Of a stretch of 64,000 nt of DNA, positions 43,818 to 51,588 are shown one piece after another. Both the position numbers and the translations under genes were made by a program. This stretch comes from JANQJA01 sp965267485 (lineage in GTDB: Bacteria > Pseudomonadota > Gammaproteobacteria > Pseudomonadales > Azotimanducaceae), in the NCBI GenBank assembly GCA_965267485.1, contig OZ254080.1, positions 2,542,001-2,606,000 on the forward strand, read 5' to 3'. The notes beneath the pieces were generated by a model. The model was not told the origin of the DNA and did no database searches. It was given only the letters and a program-made list of their open reading frames with translations. The stretch's first letter is position 1. Each line of letters begins with the position of its first letter.

Positions 43818-44252
43818 ATGCAAGCATTTCCGCATATCTATTCGGTCTCGGCAGCCGCCGGGGCGAGCAGCAATGTCTCACTGGACAGCGAGGGCCTGCC
43901 GTCTCTTGCGGCGGCGCCACCCGCCGAGTTCGATGGGCCCGGTGACATATGGTCACCCGAGACGCTGCTGATGGCAGCCGTCGCCTCGTGCATGGTGCTG
44001 TCGTTCAAGGCGATCGCCCGCGCCTCGAAGTTCGACTGGCATGCAATCGACGTCAGGAGTGAGGGGACGCTGGACCGGGAGGACCGAATCACGCGGTTTA
44101 CCCGCGTCGTCAATCACGTCACGCTCGATGTACCGACCGGCACCGATGTCGACAAGGCAGAGAAGCTGTTGCACAAGGCCGAAGGTGCCTGTCTGATCAG
44201 CAACTCGCTGAACGCCGAGGTCGTGCTCGACTGTCGGGTCACGATGAGCTAG
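43818..44252 (+). CDS. OsmC family protein
   Basis: A 144-residue OsmC-fold protein with both family cysteines: AVASCMVLSFKAIARAS and AEGACLISNSLNAEV. OsmC/Ohr proteins are thiol peroxidases acting on organic hydroperoxides, although many homologues are untested. It is divergent from the GST and overlaps the end of the convergent C45 gene by four bases. Confidence 0.87.
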   Translation: MQAFPHIYSVSAAAGASSNVSLDSEGLPSLAAAPPAEFDGPGDIWSPETLLMAAVASCMVLSFKAIARASKFDWHAIDVRSEGTLDREDRITRFTRVVNHVTLDVPTGTDVDKAEKLLHKAEGACLISNSLNAEVVLDCRVTMS

Positions 44253-45334
44253 CCGAACGAGATCTTCCGGTAACTGCCCGCGCAGGGCGGGCCAGGCACG
44301 ACGTGCATGGATGGTGAACTGCCCAGATCATAGATGACGCTAGCCGCACTGAAGTTTGTCCGCCTGTCCGTCAGGTGACGGCAAACCGGATTGTCCGGAT
44401 CGCGGTGGGAACGAAGCGCACTCGCCAGCGCGTCGAACCCCTGCCCGGCAGCCAGTGTGGCCGCGAGGTCGTCGAGTCGCACGACGGTATCCGACGTGGA
44501 GCGATTGACGTTGAAGCGTGGGTCCTCATTGACGTCAGTACTTGCGACCGGATGGTTCGTATGAAACAGGCGGCCATCTGTGGGCCGCACCTCGACGGCC
44601 CCGGCTGCGGAACACTCGAACATCGCCGCGCCCTCGTCGCTCGCGAGAATATAGTTCTGCCCGGACGCATGCGGGGCCGCCTGAATGAAGCGCATCGCCT
44701 CGCTCAGCGAGCGTTGTTCAAGCAGCGCACGCACCATCACGTTCACCGGCAGGCCGTCAATGCGGCAGTTCAGCTGACGCAGCGAATTATTGACGACGCC
44801 GAGCGGTGCGCTGTTCATCCCCATGAGCGCAAGCATGCCGGCGAGCGACACAACCAGGACTTCCGGCCCATCGTCTTTGCCGGAGATGCGAAAGACCACC
44901 TGGTAGCCCTCGGTCACGCCCGGGATATCCATGTTCTGCCCCAGGAACCGTGACTCACCCTCGACACAGGCGGAACTGCAGCCACGCGCTTCCGGCAGGT
45001 CGAGTCCGTAACCGCGATACTTCAGGAACCATTCGTTCTCGTCGGTGGCGTTGAACATGAAGAACGGCGCAAAAGGCAGGTTGGCCGCCCGGGCGATGCC
45101 GCCGAGTTCCTCGAGCAGATCCGGCGTCCAGCGGCGCATGCTCGCCTCGATACGCGTGCTCGCACGAAAGTCGGCAGCGACGTCGGCGACGGGCTTTCCC
45201 GTTGCCTTTTCCACGCTGCGCGCCCAGCCGCCGTAGAAGCGCTGAATCGGTTCTCGAAGGGCCTCGCCGTGCGTCTCGCCGCGGTGCGACGGCGAACCGC
45301 GCAGGGTCAGGATCGGGAGTTCTTCAGGTGTCAT
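44249..45334 (-). CDS. C45-family autoproteolytic acyltransferase/hydrolase
   Basis: A 361-residue protein. The nucleophile Cys follows an Arg-Gly: EARGCSSACVEGESRFLGQN, and the acyl-CoA:6-APA acyltransferase-like motifs are HRGETHGEALREPIQRFYGG and GLPVNVMVRALLEQRSLSEA. C45 enzymes self-process and then transfer or hydrolyse N-acyl groups. No signal peptide is visible. Substrate unknown; it adds to the two penicillin-acylase-type amidases in the window. It is divergent from the thioesterase. Confidence 0.8.
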   Translation of the reverse strand: MTPEELPILTLRGSPSHRGETHGEALREPIQRFYGGWARSVEKATGKPVADVAADFRASTRIEASMRRWTPDLLEELGGIARAANLPFAPFFMFNATDENEWFLKYRGYGLDLPEARGCSSACVEGESRFLGQNMDIPGVTEGYQVVFRISGKDDGPEVLVVSLAGMLALMGMNSAPLGVVNNSLRQLNCRIDGLPVNVMVRALLEQRSLSEAMRFIQAAPHASGQNYILASDEGAAMFECSAAGAVEVRPTDGRLFHTNHPVASTDVNEDPRFNVNRSTSDTVVRLDDLAATLAAGQGFDALASALRSHRDPDNPVCRHLTDRRTNFSAASVIYDLGSSPSMHVVPGPPCAGSYRKISFG

Positions 45335-45357
45335 CGTGCTTGTTATAACCTCTTCTC

Positions 45358-45789
45358 ATGTCTGATGAAGAAACGCCGTTCGAATTGCCCGAGGGGTACA
45401 TTCTGCAGGAGTCTGCTGATCCTGCGGAGATGATGATCGGCCCGTTCTGCAAGCAACCGGATCAACCGGTGACGGCATTTCGCCCACGGCCGGCGCACGG
45501 CAACAGCCTTGGCATCGTCCACGGCGGCATCCTGATGACGTTCGCTGACTTTACCTTTTGCAACGCGGGACTGCTCGCAACCGGTGACAGCGACTGCCTG
45601 ACCGTCAACCTGAACTGTAACTTCGTGGGCGGCGCCCCGATTGATTCGTGGATTCACGGCGAGGCGACGGTGAGGCAGGTGACGGGGCGCATGATCTTCG
45701 CCGACGGCCTGTTGACTGCTGATGGCGCCACCCTCCTCACGTTTTCCGGCATCGGCCGCCGGGTTCATGCCTCAGGAGGCAAGCAATGA
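45358..45789 (+). CDS. PaaI-family hotdog thioesterase
   Basis: A 143-residue hotdog protein: FRPRPAHGNSLGIVHGGILM with the HGG-type active site, TFADFTFCNAGLLATGDSDC and VNLNCNFVGGAPIDSWIHGE. It is not closely similar to the thioesterase at 32368-32754. Its stop overlaps the ATG of the aminotransferase (ATGA), so the two are translationally coupled. Likely acyl-CoA thioesterase. Confidence 0.85.
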   Translation: MSDEETPFELPEGYILQESADPAEMMIGPFCKQPDQPVTAFRPRPAHGNSLGIVHGGILMTFADFTFCNAGLLATGDSDCLTVNLNCNFVGGAPIDSWIHGEATVRQVTGRMIFADGLLTADGATLLTFSGIGRRVHASGGKQ

Positions 45790-47132
45790 ACGACAGCTTC
45801 AGGGACTGGCGATCACCCGATTCAGCGAGTGCGGCACTACGCCGTCGCGCGAGCGGGGTTTTCGTCGCGGGCCACACGAGACAGGCCGTTTGGTTCGACC
45901 CGTATCCGCCGTACGTCGAGCGAGGAGAAGGTCCCTGTGTCTTCGACGTCGAGGGCAACCGCTACGTCGACTACACGAACAATCTGGGTGTACTCATTCA
46001 TGGGCATGCGCATCCCGACATCATTGATGCCGCCAAAGCTCAGCTCGAACGGGGTACCTGCTTCGCGTTGCCCACATCCGCGGAAATCGCGCTCGCGGAG
46101 CTCTTGTGCGATCGCGTCGAATCGTTTGAGCGCGTGCGCTTCGTCAACACAGGCTCCGAGGCGGTGGCCAGCGCGCTGAAAGCAGCCCGTGCCCATACCG
46201 GACGAACACGTATCGCCAAGCTCGAAGGGGTCTACCATGGCTCCTACGACTATGCCGAGATCAGCAACTACTCATCGCCCGAAAACTGGGGCAATGACCC
46301 GGCCAGCGTGCCGGTCAATGCTGGCACGCCGACCGGCGTCCCTGACGAGGTCGTTGTGTTACCCGGAAATGATGTGGAGTCCACGCTCCGCATCCTCGAT
46401 GCGCACGGTGGAGAGATTGCCGCGGTCATCGTCGACCCGGTGCCACCCCGCAACGGGATGGTGCCGCTACGGAGCGAATACGTCTCCGCGCTGCGGGAGT
46501 GGACGAAGCGTGATGGTGCCCTGCTGGTTTACGACGAGGTCATCGCACTCCGTTTTGGCTACCGCGGCGCGCAGGGCCGCTTCGGCGGCGACCCCGATCT
46601 GACGGCGATGGGCAAGATCATCGGCGGCGGATTTCCCGTGGGCGCGATCGCCGGACGCGCCGATGTCATGCAGGTCGTCGCCGACCGCGCGCAGACATCG
46701 GGCACCTTCAGCGCCAATCCGGTAACCATGACGGCCGGCCTCAAATCCATGGAACTCCTGACGCCAGAAGCCTACGAGCGGCTCGAAGCCAACGGCGAAC
46801 GTGTCCGCACCCGGCTGCGCGAGAGCATTGAACGCCACGGGGCCGCCATGCAGGTCGTCGGTACCGGATCGATGTTCAGCATCTACCCGCATCAGCGTGA
46901 CGCGACCCGCTATCGGAACTACTATCGGTCGGCGGCGGAGAACGAGACCGTGGCAAGGCTGCACCTGGCGCTCATGGCGCGCGGCGTCTTCATTGCGCCG
47001 ACGTGCACAGGGTTCATGAGCACCGTGATGGGTGAGCCTGAAATTGACGCACTGTGCAGTGCGTTCGAAGACGTACTTGCCGGCGAGCTCAGTCCGGCGT
47101 CGCGTCGCGAGCCAGCGTCTTCTCAATCCTGA
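45786..47132 (+). CDS. Class III PLP-dependent aminotransferase (glutamate-1-semialdehyde aminomutase-like)
   Basis: A 448-residue enzyme. PLP-binding features are VNTGSEAVASALKAARAHTG, LLVYDEVIALRFGYRGAQG with the Asp, and the Schiff-base Lys in MGKIIGGGFPVGAIAG. The N-terminus is longer than in true HemL, and neighbours are not haem genes, so it is more likely an amino-acid or amine aminotransferase or aminomutase. It is coupled to the thioesterase gene and its last 44 bases overlap the convergent PH-domain gene. Confidence 0.87.
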   Translation: MNDSFRDWRSPDSASAALRRRASGVFVAGHTRQAVWFDPYPPYVERGEGPCVFDVEGNRYVDYTNNLGVLIHGHAHPDIIDAAKAQLERGTCFALPTSAEIALAELLCDRVESFERVRFVNTGSEAVASALKAARAHTGRTRIAKLEGVYHGSYDYAEISNYSSPENWGNDPASVPVNAGTPTGVPDEVVVLPGNDVESTLRILDAHGGEIAAVIVDPVPPRNGMVPLRSEYVSALREWTKRDGALLVYDEVIALRFGYRGAQGRFGGDPDLTAMGKIIGGGFPVGAIAGRADVMQVVADRAQTSGTFSANPVTMTAGLKSMELLTPEAYERLEANGERVRTRLRESIERHGAAMQVVGTGSMFSIYPHQRDATRYRNYYRSAAENETVARLHLALMARGVFIAPTCTGFMSTVMGEPEIDALCSAFEDVLAGELSPASRREPASSQS

Positions 47133-47625
47133 GCAGCGCTGCGAGGATTTCACGCTGGACATCATCGGCGTCCTGCACCCCGGCCACCTCGTCGGGCCGA
47201 TCCTGCTGCCGCAGCCGATCACGCAGATCGAGCACCTGATCCCGGAACGTCTCGGCGTCCTCGATGGCGAGCAGGGTCAACAGCGGACCCTGTGAGGACT
47301 GCCCCGCCGTCTCTACCGTGAGTCGCTTGATGCCGAGCCAGCGCATGATAGGCCCCTCAACGACGCCAAGGTCGGTGATCTGCTCGAGCGGCACGTTTTT
47401 CTCCTGCTTCACGAAAACGCCGCGGCGGAACTTCAGGAACTTGCGCGTGACCTCGCATGACATCGACGCATACTGGAGTCGAACGATGTAGACGATCAGC
47501 GGCAACAACACGACGAACAGCGGTATGCCGACAACAGTGACCGCAAGCATGGCCGCCGTGTTGAGGAGCATGTAGGTCTTCCACTCGGGCAGGAAGCGGC
47601 CGGTCAGCAAAACGGGATCACTCAT
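47089..47625 (-). CDS. Membrane protein with bacterial PH domain
   Basis: A 178-residue protein with two adjacent hydrophobic helices (MLLNTAAMLAVTVVGIPLFV, VVLLPLIVYIVRLQYAS) followed by a bPH2/YdbT-like domain: CEVTRKFLKFRRGVFVKQEK, VPLEQITDLGVVEGPIMRWL, GIKRLTVETAGQSSQGP. The C-terminus is charged (LDLRDRLRQQDRPDEVAG). Function unknown; related proteins sit in the inner membrane. Its 3' end overlaps the convergent aminotransferase by 44 bases, the longest tail overlap in the window. Confidence 0.83.
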   Translation of the reverse strand: MSDPVLLTGRFLPEWKTYMLLNTAAMLAVTVVGIPLFVVLLPLIVYIVRLQYASMSCEVTRKFLKFRRGVFVKQEKNVPLEQITDLGVVEGPIMRWLGIKRLTVETAGQSSQGPLLTLLAIEDAETFRDQVLDLRDRLRQQDRPDEVAGVQDADDVQREILAALLRIEKTLARDATPD

Positions 47626-47651
47626 GGCGACATCCTACCCGACGCGGGCAC

Positions 47652-47684
47652 AAAAAAGCCCGCCGGGCCGAAGCCGGGCGGGCT
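47652..47684 (-). terminator. Rho-independent terminator of the P450 gene
   Basis: Read on the minus strand, an inverted repeat made of AGCCCGCC/GGCGGGCT plus an inner GGC/GCC around a CGAA (TTCG) tetraloop is followed by six T residues. It lies about 20 bases after the stop of the P450 gene at 47705. One G/G mismatch interrupts the stem. This is a strong, classic terminator. Confidence 0.88.
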
Positions 47685-47704
47685 GCGTAAAGCTGTGCCG
47701 GGGC

Positions 47705-49024
47705 TTACTTGCGGTAAACCTTGACCGGCATGTGCGTGTAGCCCTTCACGAAGGACGAGTAGGTGCGTTCCGGCTCGTCGGTCTGCATCTCGATGCGATC
47801 AAAGCGCTTGAGAATCTCTTCCCACAGCACGCGCAGCTGGAGTTCCGCGAGGCGGTTACCCATGCAGCGGTGGATGCCAAAGCCGAACGAGACGTGCTGG
47901 CGCACGTTCTTGCGCTCGATGTCGATCTCGTTGGCAGTGTCGCCCCAGAATTCCTCGTCACGGTTGCCCGAGACGTACCACATCAGGATCTGGTCGTTCT
48001 GCTTGATCTGCTTGCCACGGATTTCGCAGTCCTGGTTGGCAGTACGTCGCATGTAAGCGAGCGGGGTCTGCCAGCGGATGATCTCGGCGACCATGTTCGG
48101 AATCAGGTCAGGATTCTCTTTCAGCTTCTTGAACTGTTCTGGCCACTTGTTCATGCAGTAGACCGAACCCGACATCGAGTTACGTGTCGTATCGTTGCCG
48201 CCGACGATGAGCAGGATCAGGTTGCCGAGGAACTCCATCGGCTCCATGTCCTTGGTGTCCTCACCGTGCGCGAGCATCGAGACGAGGTCGCCCTTCGGAT
48301 TGACCTTGCGCTCTTCCCACATGGCGGTGAAGTACTGCAGACACTCCAGCAGTTCGGCGCGTCGCTCCTCTTCGGTGTCGACAATGCCCTGGCCGGGAAC
48401 TGCCGTCGCCACGTCTGACCAGCGGGTCAGCTTGCGACGTTCTTCGTACGGGAACTCGAACAGCGTTGCGAGCATGCGCGTGGTCAGCTCGATCGAGACG
48501 GTATCGACCCAGTCGAACGTCTCACCCTCGGGCAGCGAATCCAGCACATCGGCCGTACGCTCACGGATGAGGGGCTCGAGCTTGGCAAGGTTGGTCGGTG
48601 CGACAACGCCCGTGACCGTCTTGCGCTGAACGTCGTGCTTGGGCGGGTCCATCGCGATGAACATCGAAATGTTGAGGGCGCCCTCGGGCAGCGGTGCATC
48701 GACCGGGAGGCCCAGCGTAATGCCGTGGGCAGACGAGAAATTCACGTGATCCTGGTCGACCTTCTTGATGTCCTCGTACTTGGTCAGTGACCAGAACCGG
48801 CCGGCCAGCTCGGTTTCGTTGAAGTGGACGGGATCTTCCTTGCGCAGGCGCTCAAAATATTCCTGCCAGCGATTCTCCGAAAAGAGACGCGGGTGTACGG
48901 TCTTGATCTCTTCCAGCGGAACGTCGTACGCGGAAGGGATCGGTTCTTTCTGGTCGACTTCAGAGTCACCGGGTCGCTGCAGCGGAGGCAGCTCTTTGTT
49001 GTTCTCAGAAACAGCTTCACTCAT
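47705..49024 (-). CDS. Cytochrome P450, CYP153-like
   Basis: A 439-residue P450 very similar in pattern to the one at 40335-41648: LLIVGGNDTTRNSMSGSV in helix I, VAEIIRWQTPLAYMRRTANQ, and heme Cys in FGFGIHRCMGNRLAELQ. FIAMDPPKHDVQRKTVTGVV and TRMLATLFEFPYEERRKLTR are CYP153 signatures. It has a Glu/Asp-rich N-terminus. Terminal hydroxylation of alkanes or fatty chains is the likely reaction; redox partners are not encoded nearby. A strong terminator lies downstream, and the gene has its own promoter region of about 70 bases, so it is probably a single-gene unit. Confidence 0.9.
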   Translation of the reverse strand: MSEAVSENNKELPPLQRPGDSEVDQKEPIPSAYDVPLEEIKTVHPRLFSENRWQEYFERLRKEDPVHFNETELAGRFWSLTKYEDIKKVDQDHVNFSSAHGITLGLPVDAPLPEGALNISMFIAMDPPKHDVQRKTVTGVVAPTNLAKLEPLIRERTADVLDSLPEGETFDWVDTVSIELTTRMLATLFEFPYEERRKLTRWSDVATAVPGQGIVDTEEERRAELLECLQYFTAMWEERKVNPKGDLVSMLAHGEDTKDMEPMEFLGNLILLIVGGNDTTRNSMSGSVYCMNKWPEQFKKLKENPDLIPNMVAEIIRWQTPLAYMRRTANQDCEIRGKQIKQNDQILMWYVSGNRDEEFWGDTANEIDIERKNVRQHVSFGFGIHRCMGNRLAELQLRVLWEEILKRFDRIEMQTDEPERTYSSFVKGYTHMPVKVYRK

Positions 49025-49097
49025 GTGATGGCTCCGGAATTGGGTGCTTATAGCTCTGGGAATGCCCTTTATACCAAAGCTGGATAAATAAAAAAGA

Positions 49098-50642
49098 TCA
49101 GAAATGGCCGGTTGGGACGTCAGATTCGGCCAACGTCTCGGCGATCAGATCCAGTTTCTCGCGGCGGACGCCGTCCACGGCGGACGTCCCCTCCTCGCGC
49201 AGCACCTGGGTCTGCTTTCGCTGGTCAGTGAACGCGGGCCACGGCGGCAGGTCGGGATCGTTGGGGTCACCGGTCTTCGCGAAGTTGGTCCAGTAACGCA
49301 CAAGCATGGCGGAGAAGGCGTGGTCCTGCGGCCCGAAATCGTTGCCGACCTTGTCAGTGGTACCGAAGACGTAGGCGAGATCAGCTGAATGGTAAGCGCC
49401 GAATCGCCGCACATCGCCCTCATCATCCAGGTCCGGCGCCTCCGGCATGTAGAGGTGGAACGCAGGGGGCCGGTGATCCATGAAGTAGAGCCACGTGGGG
49501 TTGCCGCGGGCAACGTTGTACTCCGCCCACCGCCGCATCCCGAACGCCATGAAGGTATCGGTCGCAATCGCATGCTGGATGGCACCGGGGGAGTCACTTT
49601 CATCGGCATACAGGGAACGAAGCTGCGCCGCATGGCGCCCTGCCGTTCGTTCGAGCCACTCATCCAGCGCAGCATCGGTGAGGTCATCGTTCTTCGGAAT
49701 GAGATAAAGGCCCTCATTGGCGAGCGAGCCGACCATGAGCGGAATGTCGGCCTGCTTCCCTTGCTGGTATCGGCTCGCCTGCAGTTCGGGAACGACGCGC
49801 CCGTCGACGACGATCCGGTCACGGCTGGCCCAGCCGGTCTCGAGGCTCACGGCGCCGATCGCCTCCGGCGCCATCCGGCGCAGCGCCTCGAGATCACGCG
49901 CGCCCGTGGCTTCAACCAGCCGGCTTCCCCGGTCCATGCCATCCAGATCGCCTGTTGGAAGACGGCCAAAACACGCGGCCGACTGGCCGATGGCCTGATG
50001 GAAGAGGCCCGATGCGAGCGGCGATACCATGAGTGAACAAATGCTCTGGGAGCCGGCGGATTGACCGAACACGGTCACGCGATTCGGATCGCCACCGAAG
50101 GCACCAATGTTGTCACGTACCCATTCGAGCGCGGCAATCTTGTCGAGCAGACCGTAGTTGCCCGCAGCGCCATCGGGGCTTTCTTCGGCCAGCCAGGGAT
50201 GGGCCAGAAAACCGAGCAAGGCGAGCCGATAGTTCAGGGTCACGACGACGACGCCTTCCTGCGCCAGTGCGGTGCCATCGAAGATCGCGGCATGCCCCTG
50301 CCCGCTCGTATGGGCACCACCGTGGAACCAGACCATGACCGGCAGGCCGGCTGCGCCCTCAGGCGACCAGACGTTGAGATAAAGGCAATCCTCACTCACC
50401 GGGAAGCTGCCGCGGCGCCAGACGAAGGCGCTCGAATTCTGTGGCTGCGTGGCGGATGCGCTGAAGCGGGTCGCATCGCGCTCTCCCTGCCAGGTTGCCT
50501 CCGGTTCGGGTGGTCGCCAGCGAAGGTCGCCCACGGGCGGCGCCGCAAAGGGCATGCCCCGGAAGACGCGAATGGATGGGTCGTGGGGTGAGGTTGTTCC
50601 CCGGACTCTGCCGGAGCGGGTTTCGATCGTCGTTATCGTCAT
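49098..50642 (-). CDS. Type B carboxylesterase
   Basis: About 514 residues of the carboxylesterase/cholinesterase type: FRGMPFAAPPVGDLRWRPPE, SEDCLYLNVWSPEG, the nucleophile elbow TVFGQSAGSQSICSLM, and a catalytic His near FGAYHSADLAYVFG. No signal peptide is seen from ATG 50642 (MTITTIETRSGRVRG), so it is probably cytosolic. The ATG overlaps the TGA of the upstream nucleotidyltransferase gene (ATGA), so it is cotranscribed with that pair. The long in-frame extension to 50924 is a shadow of the nucleotidyltransferase. Confidence 0.88.
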   Translation of the reverse strand: MTITTIETRSGRVRGTTSPHDPSIRVFRGMPFAAPPVGDLRWRPPEPEATWQGERDATRFSASATQPQNSSAFVWRRGSFPVSEDCLYLNVWSPEGAAGLPVMVWFHGGAHTSGQGHAAIFDGTALAQEGVVVVTLNYRLALLGFLAHPWLAEESPDGAAGNYGLLDKIAALEWVRDNIGAFGGDPNRVTVFGQSAGSQSICSLMVSPLASGLFHQAIGQSAACFGRLPTGDLDGMDRGSRLVEATGARDLEALRRMAPEAIGAVSLETGWASRDRIVVDGRVVPELQASRYQQGKQADIPLMVGSLANEGLYLIPKNDDLTDAALDEWLERTAGRHAAQLRSLYADESDSPGAIQHAIATDTFMAFGMRRWAEYNVARGNPTWLYFMDHRPPAFHLYMPEAPDLDDEGDVRRFGAYHSADLAYVFGTTDKVGNDFGPQDHAFSAMLVRYWTNFAKTGDPNDPDLPPWPAFTDQRKQTQVLREEGTSAVDGVRREKLDLIAETLAESDVPTGHF

Positions 50643-51175
50643 CTTCTGGATTGTAGCTCGACGATGCGCTCGTCGTCGGCACCCAGATAGTCGATGAGCG
50701 TCGCCATCACTTCCCCGATGTCGATCGTGCCGGCGGCAATCATCTCGTCGATGTCGACCCAGTCCTTGCCGCGATTGAAGAACGCCTTGAAGATCGCGAC
50801 GTCCTGACAGGACAGGAACGGTATCTCCCGTTCCATGAATCGCTCCCATCGCACACGTCCCGCGACCTGCTCGTGATACGGCGTCGTGTTGAGAAACAGG
50901 TCGACCGGCGTGTGATCCCACCATACCCGCACCTGCCCGTCACGCTTCAGCAGTTGGCGATCCTTGCGGGTGACGCGAATGCCGTCAGGCAGTCGTTTGA
51001 GGATTTCATCTGCCTGCCCGACCGGCAGGAACACGTTGATGTCGATGTCGATCGTGCCGCGCGCCCGGCCCGTGCACCAGGCCAGCGCCAGCGCGCCGCC
51101 AAAGGCATGTTCGATGTCGGCGCCGGCCAGCGTTTCGTGCAGTTCGACGATGCGGCCGGGCAGGCTCGTCATCAC
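50639..51175 (-). CDS. AbiEii-like nucleotidyltransferase, candidate toxin
   Basis: A 178-residue protein with the minimal-nucleotidyltransferase motif: HAFGGALALAWCTGRARGTI gives the Gly-Gly (26-27), and DIDINVFLP the catalytic Asp43 and Asp45. A second acidic position may be DLFLNTTPYH. This is the fold of AbiEii/MenT-type toxins. It lies eight bases after an XRE-type gene, which is a typical antitoxin position, although here the regulator has no obvious COG5340/AbiEi domain. It is coupled to the carboxylesterase. Activity as a toxin is inference. Confidence 0.72.
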   Translation of the reverse strand: MMTSLPGRIVELHETLAGADIEHAFGGALALAWCTGRARGTIDIDINVFLPVGQADEILKRLPDGIRVTRKDRQLLKRDGQVRVWWDHTPVDLFLNTTPYHEQVAGRVRWERFMEREIPFLSCQDVAIFKAFFNRGKDWVDIDEMIAAGTIDIGEVMATLIDYLGADDERIVELQSRR

Positions 51176-51183
51176 ACTCTCCC

Positions 51184-51519
51184 TCAGTCAAGGCGCCCGA
51201 ATCGCGGCAGGTCCATGTGACGTGATACGCGGGCCGGAAATTCGCCCGCCAGTTCGAGCACCTGCCGGAGTTCCTCGCCGCGCGGCAGCCCGTCCGCTTC
51301 CCGGATACGCTTGTGCATGTCGAAGTCGACGGCGAATCCGCAGGCCTCGAGCAGCCTCAGAAACACAGCGACCGAGGGTGTCTTGCGACCGTTCTCGTAG
51401 GCCAGCACCGTGGGATGGGAGGTACCGGCCCGCCGTGCGAGTTCGCGAACGCTGAGCCCGGCGGCCATGCGGGCGTTCCGCAGCGTCTGTGCCCCAGCGA
51501 TGTCGTGTCGTTCACCCAT
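51184..51519 (-). CDS. XRE-family helix-turn-helix protein, candidate antitoxin/autorepressor
   Basis: A 111-residue protein. The HTH is TLRNARMAAGLSVRELARRA, GTSHPTVLAYENGRKTPSVA, typical of XRE proteins. The C-terminal 50 residues (FAVDFDMHKRIREADGLPRG and ELAGEFPARVSRHMDLPRFG) are not a known domain and could contact the nucleotidyltransferase encoded eight bases downstream. Two palindromes lie about 32 bases upstream (51551-51583), fitting self-regulation. Order antitoxin-then-toxin is the usual one. Confidence 0.83.
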   Translation of the reverse strand: MGERHDIAGAQTLRNARMAAGLSVRELARRAGTSHPTVLAYENGRKTPSVAVFLRLLEACGFAVDFDMHKRIREADGLPRGEELRQVLELAGEFPARVSRHMDLPRFGRLD

Positions 51520-51550
51520 GGCCGGATGCTAGCACGTCTGGCACAAAAAT

Positions 51551-51583
51551 GGTATCCGATCGGGTACCGATAGCGATATCGGT
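51551..51583. promoter_or_regulatory. Two adjoining palindromes upstream of the XRE gene (operator or FadD-like terminator)
   Basis: GGTATCCGATCGGGTACC (51551-51568) is palindromic except for one mismatched pair, and ACCGATA-GCGA-TATCGGT (51566-51583) is a perfect 7-bp inverted repeat sharing three bases with it. They carry repeated GGTAxCCGAT-like half-sites and lie upstream of the XRE start at 51519, as autorepressor operators do. On the minus strand the first is followed by ATTTTTG, so it may instead or also be the terminator of the acyl-CoA synthetase gene (stop at 51589). Confidence 0.55.
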
Positions 51584-51588
51584 GCCGC

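Noticed and set aside
50643..50924. N-terminal extension of the carboxylesterase
   Set aside because: It lies within the nucleotidyltransferase gene on the same strand in another frame; the esterase begins at 50642 with an ATGA overlap.
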